Counted from the first letter of the stretch, positions 18,661 through 28,211 are shown. The stretch: 64,000 bases of DNA from Psychrobacter sp. P11G3 (GCF_001435845.1 NZ_CM003596.1:2713298-2777297), one strand, 5' to 3'. Program-made: numbers and translations. The notes: generated by a model not told the origin, from the letters alone.

Positions 18661-19572
18661 ATGATTACTTTACGACAACTTGAGTTTGCCCTAGCCGTCG
18701 CCAAACATCGTCATTTTAAACGTGCTGCTGAGGATTGCAATATCTCGCAGTCTGCACTGAGTTTGGGTATCGCAGAATTAGAAAAACAGCTAGATACTCA
18801 GATTTTTGAGCGTAATAATAAACAGGTATTGATTACCCCTATCGGTCAAGACATTCTCACGCGGGCGCAGCGAGTGTTTTCTGAGGTCAGCGATTTGACC
18901 ACACGTGCTCATAGCCATCAGACGCCACTTGCCTATCCTATGACTGTCGGTATTATTCCGACAATAGCGCCTTATTTGCTGCCAAAAGTACTGCCTGCGC
19001 TGCGTGCTCAATATCCAGAGTTCCGTATGACCATCGTCGAACAACAGACAGAGCGTCTGCTTGAGCAAGTACGCTACGGTCATATCGATACGGCCATCAT
19101 TGCGCTACCTTATGCAGTAGATGGGCTACACAGTTTTGAGTTTTGGAGTGAAGACTTCTTCGCTGTATTTCCAAAAGACGACATACATGCCAAGCTTGAT
19201 ACCATCAATGCTGATGAACTGGCAACTGCCAACCTGATGTTACTTGGCGAAGGTCATTGCTTAACGGACCAGACGCTGTCTGTCTGTCATTTCGACCGTG
19301 CCCAGATGAAATCAAGCTTCTCAGATGCCAGTTTAAATACCTTGATTCAAATGGCACTTGCCAACATGGGCACAACGCTAGTGCCTGAAATGGCGCTCGA
19401 TCAGCTACACCTGCAAAACCAAAATGCCGTCGCCATACCATTGGCTGAAGACGGGCCGCATCGCCATATTGCCTTTGTCACCCGTCTGAACTATGCGCGT
19501 GTCGATGATGTTAGCTTGCTTGGAGATGTATTCAACAAAGCATTTAAAGATGCGGTAGCTAATAAAGAATAA
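18661..19572 (+). CDS. oxyR: Peroxide-sensing LysR regulator OxyR
   Basis: LysR-type activator of 303 residues. The helix-turn-helix is FKRAAEDCNISQSALSLGIAELE. The redox segment GHCLTDQTLSVC places Cys200 and Cys209 nine residues apart, exactly as Cys199/Cys208 of E. coli OxyR, so peroxide sensing by disulfide formation is expected. Divergent from ahpC. A GAGAGG site lies just before the ATG. Confidence 0.95.
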   Translation: MITLRQLEFALAVAKHRHFKRAAEDCNISQSALSLGIAELEKQLDTQIFERNNKQVLITPIGQDILTRAQRVFSEVSDLTTRAHSHQTPLAYPMTVGIIPTIAPYLLPKVLPALRAQYPEFRMTIVEQQTERLLEQVRYGHIDTAIIALPYAVDGLHSFEFWSEDFFAVFPKDDIHAKLDTINADELATANLMLLGEGHCLTDQTLSVCHFDRAQMKSSFSDASLNTLIQMALANMGTTLVPEMALDQLHLQNQNAVAIPLAEDGPHRHIAFVTRLNYARVDDVSLLGDVFNKAFKDAVANKE

Positions 19573-19611
19573 TCAAACCATCTTTACCACGGTCATAGTG
19601 AAAAACGACAT

Positions 19612-20283
19612 ATGAAAACTGTCTCAAATAAGCATGATGAGCTTGGCAAGTGCTTTGCACAGCATTTGTCAACTATGACCAGTGATATCTCGCCAAAGCA
19701 AGTAGATAGGCTTTGGCAGGAGATCGTGACGCGCTATGGCGAACCACAACGTGCTTATCATACACTCAATCACATTGAGCAGTTGTTGGTAGAGTTTGAG
19801 AATATTAAGCAGGTTCTGTCTGAGCCGCATATCATTGCATTAGTACTGTACTATCATGATGTGATATACGACCCAACACGATCCGACAATGAGTTGAAAA
19901 GTGCAGAATTTGCGACAGATGCTTTGAGCCCTTATCTCAGTTCAGAGCAATACCAACAGATTCATGCTCTCATTATGATGACCGCTAATCATCAGCTAGA
20001 TACGTTGGTAGACAGTGACAAATATAACGATGCGGCATATCTGTTAGATATGGATTTGAGTATTTTGGGTGCGCCTTGGCCTACCTACAGGCAGTATGCA
20101 AAGGCGATACGTCAAGAATATAAGCATGTCGCCGATGACAGCTACCGTGATGGGCGCACTGCAGTGTTACAAGGATTACTAGCACATCCCAAACTCTATC
20201 TGACTGACCATTACTATGATCAGTTAGAAACGCAAGCTCGAGCTAATATCAAGCGCGAGCTTACTTCGCTTGCAGCTTTATAA
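19612..20283 (+). CDS. HD superfamily metal-dependent phosphohydrolase (COG4339 type)
   Basis: Cytoplasmic protein of 223 residues. Metal-ligand candidates are the His of YHTLNHIEQLL, the HD pair in YYHDVIYD, the His of TANHQ and Asp of LLDMDLSILG, the order seen in COG4339 HD proteins. Substrate unknown. It starts 39 bases after oxyR and may be co-transcribed. Its last 23 bases overlap the convergent methyltransferase gene. Confidence 0.82.
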   Translation: MKTVSNKHDELGKCFAQHLSTMTSDISPKQVDRLWQEIVTRYGEPQRAYHTLNHIEQLLVEFENIKQVLSEPHIIALVLYYHDVIYDPTRSDNELKSAEFATDALSPYLSSEQYQQIHALIMMTANHQLDTLVDSDKYNDAAYLLDMDLSILGAPWPTYRQYAKAIRQEYKHVADDSYRDGRTAVLQGLLAHPKLYLTDHYYDQLETQARANIKRELTSLAAL

Positions 20284-20863
20284 ACAGCTCACTACCTTGC
20301 CGTGCTGGATGTGAATTATAGCTGGGCTCTATAATATCGATATCAAAATGACTTTGAAAACGTTGTTGGTACTCTTCCTTGCTGCCGCCAAATGGTGGCT
20401 CTTCTCGTCCAAAATCCGTGTCGAATAACAATCCAACCAGCTTACCTTGTGGCTTTAACAACCTTGCCATCTGCTGCACGTATTCATCACGTCGCAATGG
20501 ATTAATCGCACAAAAAAACGTCTGCTCAAGTATCCAATCAAACTGATACTGCTCAGCTAACAAGCTAAAAAAATCCGCACAGATCAGATGTTCAGAAGGA
20601 AAATCAGGATAGCGCTCTGCAAACGTCTCAATCGGTGCAGGGGCAAAATCAACTAGCGTAATATTGGTAAAACCTTGCTCATATAAATAACCCACTTCAT
20701 AGGCGTTACCTGCACCTGGCACTAATATCGCCTGACCTTTCGCGCTCTCAGGTAACTGGTCAATATAAGCTTTTAGCGGTGGCGATACCTGCCCCATATC
20801 CCAACCGATGCTGTTCTTCTCATAACGCTGCTGCCAAAACTCCGCTTGGTTGACGTTTTCCAT
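20261..20863 (-). CDS. TPMT-family class I methyltransferase
   Basis: SAM-dependent methyltransferase of 200 residues. It opens AEFWQQRYEKNSIGWDMGQVSPPL, with motif I ILVPGAGNAYEVGYL and the FDWILEQTFFCAINP signature of the thiopurine/thiol/halide methyltransferase family. Likely acceptors are thiols, sulfide, selenium or tellurium compounds; which one cannot be told. The frame reaches 20902, but AGGG lies seven bases before the ATG at 20863 and the shorter form matches the family, so that start is used. Confidence 0.82.
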   Translation of the reverse strand: MENVNQAEFWQQRYEKNSIGWDMGQVSPPLKAYIDQLPESAKGQAILVPGAGNAYEVGYLYEQGFTNITLVDFAPAPIETFAERYPDFPSEHLICADFFSLLAEQYQFDWILEQTFFCAINPLRRDEYVQQMARLLKPQGKLVGLLFDTDFGREEPPFGGSKEEYQQRFQSHFDIDIIEPSYNSHPARQGSELFIKLQAK

Positions 20864-20949
20864 ATGACATCCCTGTATATAAACCTGCTGATTAAACGAC
20901 ACGATTTGTACCGTTATTCTTTATCATATCAGGCTTATTCAGACGTGTC

Positions 20950-20999
20950 CTTATTTTAAAGGCGTGTCCCTATTTTAAAAAATGATGATGAGAATAGGA
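20950..20999. repeat. Degenerate copies of a dispersed repeat tip
   Basis: The words ACGTGTCCTTATTTTAAA and GCGTGTCCCTATTTTAAA occur side by side, with a possible inverse copy GAATAGGAC at the end. They resemble the terminal repeats of the element at 63324..63497. Coordinates are approximate. Confidence 0.5.
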
Positions 21000-21079
21000 C
21001 TAGGTGCTCTGCATAATGAAAGTTACACAGATGATATCGAGCTATTTATTAGAACTATTTAAATAGTTAGGTAATAGGT

Positions 21080-21733
21080 TTAATCCAGCTGCCCTGTTTT
21101 GCCCGCTAGTATGTTATGCCATTGCTGATAATCTGGCATCGCTGTGGCAACCGTTTGCCAAAACGCTCGGCTATGGTTGGCATGATGCAAGTGGCACAGC
21201 TCATGAACGATTACGTATTCGGTGCATTCGATAGGATAGGCAGGAAGATAGACTGATAGCCAAATTCGTTTTGCGCGCGTGTTGCAACTGCCCCAACGTG
21301 TGTGCATTTTTTTCAATCGTATTTCATTGGCATAAACGCCAACGATTGGCTGCCACTTATCAAATAATGCAGGTGTGACTTCGGAGAGTTGTTGCCGATA
21401 ATAGGTGGTTTTTTGATCGGGGCTGAGCGTAAACGATTGCTCTGTACCCCATAATAAAACTGAGTTATTAGCAGCTGAAAAGTTTGACGACGTATTCTGT
21501 CTACGTCTATATTGTTCTAATACCTGTGGGTGATTTGCAATCGCCCAAGGCATCCGCTTAGCCACAGCATGCAACATTTGTGATGCACTGACATGCATTG
21601 GTGCAGAGACCATCAACGTATAAGGCTTTAAGCAAAAATTGATATTTTTAACACGCTTTTGACTGATATGTAGCTCGATGCCTGCCTGTGCAAGTTGCTG
21701 TCTGACAGTATCTAAATTGGTATCTAAGCTAAT
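21080..21733 (-). CDS. YgjP-like zinc metallopeptidase (DUF45), apparent ATT start
   Basis: Metal-dependent hydrolase with the zincin motif VHELCHLHHANHSRAFW near the C-terminus and MHTRWGSCN before it, as in the YgjP/WLM group. Starting at the first TTG (21616) gives 178 residues but cuts the family's N-terminal strand pair (KRVKNINFCLKPYTLMVSAP). The frame continues upstream without stop to ATT at 21733, preceded by AAGGAGG (21740-21746) at six-base spacing, and an in-frame TAG lies just above. I take ATT as the start (217 residues). Biological substrate unknown. Confidence 0.82.
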   Translation of the reverse strand: MSLDTNLDTVRQQLAQAGIELHISQKRVKNINFCLKPYTLMVSAPMHVSASQMLHAVAKRMPWAIANHPQVLEQYRRRQNTSSNFSAANNSVLLWGTEQSFTLSPDQKTTYYRQQLSEVTPALFDKWQPIVGVYANEIRLKKMHTRWGSCNTRAKRIWLSVYLPAYPIECTEYVIVHELCHLHHANHSRAFWQTVATAMPDYQQWHNILAGKTGQLD

Positions 21734-21829
21734 GCTCTACCTCCTTGGCCGACTATTACTACTGTTCTAGCAATAGTCGTTATTAATCGCCATGCCTGTG
21801 CGTCTGTCGCTCTTGTTGAACGTCATGGG

Positions 21830-23392
21830 TCACAGTGCTTGCAAATGGTTGTCAAACGACATCATATGCAGTTGACTGTCTTTGATAATCCGCTCATGAA
21901 GTTCAATGTCGCCTACGTCTAACTTTACTTCTGGTAAAGTATTTACTCTTAACGCAGTTAACTGCCCTTGACCATCACTGACGATAAATCCTGTCGGTTC
22001 GGCATATTTATCAATTTTACTCATTAAAGCACTAGAATTAGCTAACACCGAAGCCCCTGCACAATCTGGCAGGCTTACATCATCAATCAGCTCACGAGTA
22101 TGCAAATCATAAATCGCCGCACAGCCACCAATCGGCGTGGTCACACACAGTAAGTTACGCTCACTATCCACCGCCACGCTAGCGATATATTGGTGAAAAC
22201 GTTGCCATTGATTGTTTGGCATAATGAGTGGAATAAAGCTGCCGTCACCACGTTTATGAGTCAATACCAATGGTACATTGATATGTTTTTCACCTTGGAA
22301 CTGAATACCGATCATCACTGTGCCGTCATTGTGCATGGCTAAGTGGCGCACACTCATCTGATTATGTTCGGGAGTCACTTGCTCAAGCAATGTGCCATCG
22401 TGACGATTCAGATAAACCAGTGATGGTCGCATGGTATCTAGATTTAGCTCTTCGCGTGAGGCCTGCTCGGTTTTGATACCCCCATTTGCAATGACGAGCG
22501 TTTCGCTATCAGGATGCATAATCAGCTCATGCGGGCCTATACCATATGAGTCAAATTCTGCTACTTTTTGATAAGCATCATGGGCATCATAGATACCGAT
22601 TTTGCCTGCCAGACTCACTGTGTCGTTCTCGGTTACGTAGAGCAAGCTGCCATCTAAACTGTAGCAAGCATGACCATAAAAGTGACGGTTTACATCAGCT
22701 GTAATCGCATGTTGTACTTGCCCATTTGATGTATTAAGCACCCAGAATTTTTCGCTTGGACGACGACCCATGACGACGACATCACGTCTTTGATTGACAT
22801 TACTATGCTGAGTTTGAGCTTCAGATACATTAACAGATACAGGCTGAACAACGATGTCGTGGACACGCTCAGGCATAGTCGTCTGCCAAACGATTTGTCT
22901 GTCAGCATCAATACCTACCACACCAAAGTCGTGCTCATTCTGGCTTGATGTGGCCTGATCTTTTGGCATGGATGCGACGCCACTGACCCAACTGACTGGT
23001 CGTGCCAGCATCGTTGTCGTATGCATGACAGCAAAATCAGGTACATCACTATTATCATCACCTACAGCATGATAAGCCTGCTTCCATGTTGCCGCTGCTT
23101 GCTCACAAGCATAGCGCAATCGCGAAAGCTTCGGCGTTGAATCAGGTGCCGCTCGTAATGCCTGCAACTGTGTACGAATACCATCTACATAATCTTGCAG
23201 ACTGGCATCTGGATGCTGCTGCTTACGATAACGATGGTGAATACCGACCAGCGCCGCCGTACCCACTGCTGTCAGCACTGAAGTCGTCAAAAGCTCATGA
23301 GCTGACGAAGTTTTCCCAGACCGATTAGACCTATTCATCTGGTCATGAGTCTGGGCTACTGACACTGCTGTACTCGCTTCGATAGTAGACAT
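21830..23392 (-). CDS. DUF1513 domain protein
   Basis: Protein of 520 residues with a predicted seven-bladed propeller (DUF1513) from about residue 120: VVVMGRRPSEKFWVL, YGIGPHELIMHP, and RHLAMHNDGTVMIGIQFQGE are family-type segments. One hydrophobic helix (about 35-52) is followed by HHRYRKQQ; the usual Tat leader is not seen. DUF1513 genes lie with imelysin genes in iron-regulated operons. The start is only three bases after the upstream imelysin stop, so the two are probably translationally coupled. Confidence 0.85.
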   Translation of the reverse strand: MSTIEASTAVSVAQTHDQMNRSNRSGKTSSAHELLTTSVLTAVGTAALVGIHHRYRKQQHPDASLQDYVDGIRTQLQALRAAPDSTPKLSRLRYACEQAAATWKQAYHAVGDDNSDVPDFAVMHTTTMLARPVSWVSGVASMPKDQATSSQNEHDFGVVGIDADRQIVWQTTMPERVHDIVVQPVSVNVSEAQTQHSNVNQRRDVVVMGRRPSEKFWVLNTSNGQVQHAITADVNRHFYGHACYSLDGSLLYVTENDTVSLAGKIGIYDAHDAYQKVAEFDSYGIGPHELIMHPDSETLVIANGGIKTEQASREELNLDTMRPSLVYLNRHDGTLLEQVTPEHNQMSVRHLAMHNDGTVMIGIQFQGEKHINVPLVLTHKRGDGSFIPLIMPNNQWQRFHQYIASVAVDSERNLLCVTTPIGGCAAIYDLHTRELIDDVSLPDCAGASVLANSSALMSKIDKYAEPTGFIVSDGQGQLTALRVNTLPEVKLDVGDIELHERIIKDSQLHMMSFDNHLQAL

Positions 23393-23395
23393 TGT

Positions 23396-24547
23396 CTAAT
23401 CGCCATCAGTGCTATTAAAGCCCACACGGATACCAAGTGCTGGGATTAACTGGCGCTTAATAAGACGGGTGACATCAGTCAAATGATCGTACAACGCTTG
23501 TTGATCGTCCTTATTCGCCTCTGATAAATCTTCTGGCATTTGTGCTAATAATGCAGTCGTGTCAGCTAATGCAGTTGATAGATTATCCGAAACTTTGTTT
23601 TCATCATTGCTACCAAGAATAGCCGTCAATACTGGGTCAGTCATGGCTTTATTGATAGTATCTAACTTAGCATTGATGATAGCGCGGCTTTGACCAGCAG
23701 TAGCAGCAGGTAAATGACCCTTTGCTTTACCTGTCAGACCGAGTGGCTGATCAATGGCATTAGACTTCATGGTTTCAATCAATGATAGTAGAGAGTTAAT
23801 CCACTGATTTAGGCCTCTATCGCTTTCTGCTGTTTTGTCTATCGCCAATAAATCCGTCGCGTTTTGCTGCCAGTTTTTCTCGATGTCTTTTAGACGCGTG
23901 CTCAACGCACTACTAGCGCTAATCACGTAAGCACACTGACTAGCGTCTAAACTTTCATTGGCAAACAAGGCCTCTTCTAATCCTGGCACGCCTTGTACAA
24001 TCGCGCTCTCACCAGCAAGTTGCTCTGGCGTTAGTTTTGGATTGGCAGCGATTAAATCAGCCACGCCACTGTGTACGAGTCCGCGCTCGTCAGGATAGTA
24101 GTTTATATATAAATTGCTCATACTAGCAGTCGCAGGACCAAAGTTGACCATCTCAGCACTTGACCATGCTTGTGCCAATACTAGCCACTGCGCACGTAAT
24201 GCTTGTAGCTCATCGCCACTTACTGGAGCTTGGGTACAATGCTTCTGCGCCAATTCGTTCAATAGATCGCTTTGCTTGGCTGCATCAGCATACGCGGGAA
24301 TCACGATATCGTCAGCCACATGCGTCAAGTACGTTTTTGCAGTCTCAGGGCTGATATCTACTGCAACGATTTGCTCAGTACTTTCTTTGCTGTTTTCTAC
24401 TGAGCTGTCAGTAGCTGCACTGTCTTGCACAACTTTTTGGCTGTCTACATCTGCAGCTTTGTTGTCATCGGCAGGTTTGACACAACTGATCAGCAGTCCA
24501 GCACTCAATGCAGATAGCGCCATTGCCAAAGCGTGGTTTATTTTCAT
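23396..24547 (-). CDS. Imelysin family lipoprotein (second copy)
   Basis: Periplasmic lipoprotein of 383 residues: signal peptide with lipobox LISC, an acidic/Ser-rich linker (about 25-60), then an imelysin-type all-helical domain. The motif VQGVPGLEEALF matches the imelysin subgroup in which the GxHxxE motif lacks the His. Imelysin proteins are implicated in periplasmic iron uptake; earlier reports called them insulin-cleaving peptidases. It lies 69 bases after the DUF1111 gene. Confidence 0.88.
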   Translation of the reverse strand: MKINHALAMALSALSAGLLISCVKPADDNKAADVDSQKVVQDSAATDSSVENSKESTEQIVAVDISPETAKTYLTHVADDIVIPAYADAAKQSDLLNELAQKHCTQAPVSGDELQALRAQWLVLAQAWSSAEMVNFGPATASMSNLYINYYPDERGLVHSGVADLIAANPKLTPEQLAGESAIVQGVPGLEEALFANESLDASQCAYVISASSALSTRLKDIEKNWQQNATDLLAIDKTAESDRGLNQWINSLLSLIETMKSNAIDQPLGLTGKAKGHLPAATAGQSRAIINAKLDTINKAMTDPVLTAILGSNDENKVSDNLSTALADTTALLAQMPEDLSEANKDDQQALYDHLTDVTRLIKRQLIPALGIRVGFNSTDGD

Positions 24548-24616
24548 AGGTTTCTCGGTAATGTTATAGGTAGTAATTTATAGCGTTTTTATACTGATTT
24601 TATAATAGCGACTTTA

Positions 24617-26293
24617 TTACAGTGATTTTAGGAACGCATTAAGCTCTGCGCGACCTTGTTTGTCCAACTTCAATACTTGTTGCTTTTGCTTTTCGGCTTC
24701 TCCGCCATGCCATAAAACCGCTTCCATCAATGTACGGGCACGGCCATCATGCAAAAACGTCGCTTGAGGATCAACTGTCTGCGCAAGCCCCACGCCCCAA
24801 AGTGCTGGCGTACGCCATTCATAAGAGTTGGCTAAAAATTCAACTTGGGCACTTTTTGGTGGTAGTTTGCCAGCAATCGTACGATCAGCGAGATCATCGC
24901 CCATATCGTGCAATAGCAAATCTGTATAAGGATAAATCACTTGTCCATGCTGCTCAAGATGATCATCGTCGGTTTTTGGCAACTGATATCTTGGCGTATG
25001 GCAGCTTTGACAACCCATGTCATAAAAACGCTTTTTGCCAGCCAGCACGAGCTTATCATCCGCATTGCGGCGATGCGGCACTGCTAGATTGCGAGTATAA
25101 AACTCTACAAACTTAGCAACCTCATCATTTACTTCAACAGGTGACTTACCATTGCCCTGCTCATCAGCACCTGTCGCTGCATTTAGGCAAGCGGTCTGCG
25201 TTGGCATACAGGATTCGTTAGGACGGATGTTGGACGTCAGACCCATGTCTTCGTTAAAGGCACTTTGGTTCTGAGTAATCAGCTTGGTTTGACCCGCTTT
25301 CCACCCAAATCGTCCAAGCGCACGCTTACCCGTTTGCGGATCCATTACCCAGTTAAATTTACCACTGATATCACCATTGCTACTGTCGCTGGCTTGTTTT
25401 TTAATGTCATCGTCAGGTATTTGCTCTAGTAGCCCAAGCCCAATCATCGGTAGCGCCACACGCGGCGATACCATCATGTCATCGTCAAAAGCACCGTAAC
25501 CAGGTTTGGTCAAATTAAACGTTGGCGCACGTAGCGTCTCGACGTACCCATCAGCAAAGGTAACTGGTTTATCTGTCCATTGCACCGCAATTCTGGCTTC
25601 AGCAGGCACGCCCTGAATACCACGATCTTGTAGCTGGCCACCATACATAGGATGAGCCACCTTTTCAATTAGCGAATCCTGTAGCTGCTTGCGCTGCTCA
25701 TCGGTCGTCGCTGGCATAGACAGCCGAATTAACAAACTATCAGCATCATCATTGGCAGTCATCGGCGCATGACCTCGCCCATCTTTGACATGACAAGACT
25801 GGCAAGCGGCCACATTGAATAATGCGCCCAGTCCATCACGACTATCAGTACTAGCAGGAGCAACCACCCATGGCTGTTTGAAAAACGCGTTACCAATAAA
25901 GAATGATCCTTTACGAGAAGCTGCTAGATTCGATGAAGGCTTCGAGTAGCTCTCAGCACTGCTAATGCTAATACCAGAGTCACCGCCCTGCTTGATCTCT
26001 TGAGGATCAAAGCTCACCAGTTGCTGCATTGGCACACCTGCCAGTGCTTCTATATTTTTGACGTGTTCGGCCGACAGCGATTGGCTGTTTTCACTGCTGC
26101 TTTCATTACTTGAGGCCTGCTCTGAAGTAACATCAGAAACATCGTCAGAAGTGTCGTCAGAAACGCTATCAGATGGTTGACATGCACTGATAGCCATTGC
26201 ACTGGCGATAATTAGCGCAAGCTTAGAGGGTATATGTCGTAGGATTTGAGTAGCAAGAGGAGAATCAGAGGGGTTAACATTATTGGCGTTCAT
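24617..26293 (-). CDS. Di-haem oxidoreductase family lipoprotein (DUF1111)
   Basis: Secreted c-type cytochrome-like protein of 558 residues. It has a long N-terminal segment with a hydrophobic core and lipobox ISAC, a low-complexity Asp/Ser linker, and two haem-binding motifs: CQSCH near residue 165 and CQSCH near residue 430. DUF1111 proteins, annotated as thiol oxidoreductases, accompany imelysins in iron-regulated operons and may reduce or oxidise periplasmic iron. Maturation would require the Ccm system encoded in this window. Confidence 0.9.
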   Translation of the reverse strand: MNANNVNPSDSPLATQILRHIPSKLALIIASAMAISACQPSDSVSDDTSDDVSDVTSEQASSNESSSENSQSLSAEHVKNIEALAGVPMQQLVSFDPQEIKQGGDSGISISSAESYSKPSSNLAASRKGSFFIGNAFFKQPWVVAPASTDSRDGLGALFNVAACQSCHVKDGRGHAPMTANDDADSLLIRLSMPATTDEQRKQLQDSLIEKVAHPMYGGQLQDRGIQGVPAEARIAVQWTDKPVTFADGYVETLRAPTFNLTKPGYGAFDDDMMVSPRVALPMIGLGLLEQIPDDDIKKQASDSSNGDISGKFNWVMDPQTGKRALGRFGWKAGQTKLITQNQSAFNEDMGLTSNIRPNESCMPTQTACLNAATGADEQGNGKSPVEVNDEVAKFVEFYTRNLAVPHRRNADDKLVLAGKKRFYDMGCQSCHTPRYQLPKTDDDHLEQHGQVIYPYTDLLLHDMGDDLADRTIAGKLPPKSAQVEFLANSYEWRTPALWGVGLAQTVDPQATFLHDGRARTLMEAVLWHGGEAEKQKQQVLKLDKQGRAELNAFLKSL

Positions 26294-26341
26294 AGAAATT
26301 AATTGCCTTAGCGCTAGAGTAGAACCATTAAAATTTTGTCA

Positions 26342-26398
26342 TACCATCTCATTATATGTCGTCACAATCATTGCCTATCGACATATAATGAAATGGTA
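26342..26398. repeat. 20-bp imperfect inverted repeat upstream of the DUF1111 gene
   Basis: Arms 26342-26361 and 26379-26398 are complementary in 19 of 20 positions around a 17-base loop, centred on CATTATATGTCG / CGACATATAATG. No T-run follows, so it is not a standard terminator. It lies about 50 bases upstream of the DUF1111 start codon. Confidence 0.8.
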
Positions 26399-26578
26399 CA
26401 CCGGCCAATTGGCTTATTTAATGCTCGTAAAAATGCGTTGCCAACGGTGGCTGACAACGCACGTATTATATCTAATCTAAGTATCTAATAAACAGCGGTT
26501 ACTGACCTATAACGACTAATAAAACGTCACAAAGCCAATGAAAGGCTTTTAAATAAGGACCGCTAGCTTAAATTTTTC

Positions 26579-28039
26579 TTAAAACTGTGACCCAGCATCT
26601 GCGTCTAGATTATCGATGCCAACTGCTTTTGCAGCGTTTTCGATACTGGCCGTCAGCTCTTGTAAGCTAGTGATGCCCGCTTCAACCCATCCACGACGGA
26701 TGTTTTGTTCTTCAGCAGAGATACCTTCTTGGCTAGCTTGACCGACAGTTGCAATCATCTGATCAATCTTGATGCCGTCTTTTTCGCCTTTTTTAACGAT
26801 AACGTTGAACGCGCCTTCTACTTTGTTGAACTCAGCAGCCAATTTATCAGCGGCTTCTGTATGTCCGTTATCCGTTAGATAATCTTTGATACCGTAGCCG
26901 CCAACTGTCTTACCAGCGACTGTTGTATAGCTACCATTAAAGACGTTTTGGATACCGCGCGCATTATTAGCATAGCTCAGATGAGTCAAATCACTAAAGC
27001 ATTCGTGCTCATCTTCGGTAGAGCCAGTAACAAAAGCGACCTGCATACGCTCAGAAGCAAGCTCACCTAATGCTAGGCTACCCATTTGATACATAATTTG
27101 GCGCAGACCATTATCATATTTGCGCGCTATCAAATCACTACGCAAAGTATTTTCAGTATCAGGCTGCCACTGTGCTTCCATCGCGGTCAAATCATCAACC
27201 AATAGTTGAGTTGCAGCAGTTAAGAATTCCCCGCGGCGCTCACAGATACCGGCATCTTCGTTGACGGTCTCACCACTAGTACACTGTCCGGCTTCAGCCA
27301 CATAGTCAGCGACTGGGCGATTACCTGCGCCTTCTTTCACGCCATTGTTGTCTTGACCCCACAGCATAAATTCAATGGCATGATAGCCAGTGGTTACATT
27401 GGCTTCACTACCACCGATTTCATTCATTTCTGCAAGTAGCTCAGGTGTGATTGTACTGGTATCTTGCTTGATACTACCGACAGTAATGCTGTCGCTATTG
27501 ATGATGTTCTCTTGGCTGTTATATTCGCCTTCATAGTCGTCACCAACATAATCAATCAATGCTTCATCAAGTGGCCAAGCATTGATCTGCCCTTCCCAGC
27601 TATCAATACTGTTGATAGCACGTTTATCATTGGCAGTCACAAAGCCTTCATCAAAACGGAAAATTTCAGTTTGTGAATACGGCTGACGTGCTGCTTTATA
27701 GGCAGCTTTTGCAGCATCAAGGTTTTCTTGTGTTGGGGTGGCCACGTATGTTTCTACCGCAGTTTGTAGCGCTTTGGCCGTGTCCAACGAATCTTTATAA
27801 GCGGCGTGTGCCATATTTGCATAACTGATAATCAATCTATCAATATGTGCTTTTTCGGCAGTAGTCATCTCTGAATTATCAGCTGTCTCTGTGTTTGCTA
27901 CTTCTGTTTGCGTTTCTGTCGCAGCATTGGTGTCTTCATCGGCTTGCTTTGTACAGCCCGACACCATTAACAATCCTGCAAGTGCAACAGCTAAAGTAGT
28001 TGGTAAAAGCTTACGGCTCGTTACTGTGGTAATCGTCAT
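26579..28039 (-). CDS. Imelysin family iron-regulated lipoprotein
   Basis: Periplasmic lipoprotein of 486 residues, first gene of the iron cluster. The signal peptide ends in the lipobox VSGC, then comes a Thr/Glu-rich linker. The imelysin GxHxxE motif is intact in GYHAIEFMLWGQD. It resembles IrpA/ICMP-type imelysins needed for growth under iron limitation in cyanobacteria. The ATG at 28039 is preferred over one eight codons upstream because GAGGA sits five bases before it. A Fur-type operator lies about 170 bases upstream. Confidence 0.93.
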   Translation of the reverse strand: MTITTVTSRKLLPTTLAVALAGLLMVSGCTKQADEDTNAATETQTEVANTETADNSEMTTAEKAHIDRLIISYANMAHAAYKDSLDTAKALQTAVETYVATPTQENLDAAKAAYKAARQPYSQTEIFRFDEGFVTANDKRAINSIDSWEGQINAWPLDEALIDYVGDDYEGEYNSQENIINSDSITVGSIKQDTSTITPELLAEMNEIGGSEANVTTGYHAIEFMLWGQDNNGVKEGAGNRPVADYVAEAGQCTSGETVNEDAGICERRGEFLTAATQLLVDDLTAMEAQWQPDTENTLRSDLIARKYDNGLRQIMYQMGSLALGELASERMQVAFVTGSTEDEHECFSDLTHLSYANNARGIQNVFNGSYTTVAGKTVGGYGIKDYLTDNGHTEAADKLAAEFNKVEGAFNVIVKKGEKDGIKIDQMIATVGQASQEGISAEEQNIRRGWVEAGITSLQELTASIENAAKAVGIDNLDADAGSQF

Positions 28040-28211
28040 ACATATCCTCAAGAAATATAGCAAAAAATTCGTTTTGGTTAAGTAGCCTCAATTATTTTGA
28101 TAATCAAGCCATGTTACAGCAGGCTATCTTAGCCATGCACATTGACTCTCAGTGCGCACGATAAGACGTTTAATATTGCATTGATAGCAAACACTGACAA
28201 ATTATAGTGTT

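Noticed and set aside
24114..24569. 151-codon frame opposite the second imelysin gene
   Set aside because: It is antisense to a well-supported gene and is Ala/Ser/Cys-rich in the way complement-strand shadows are.
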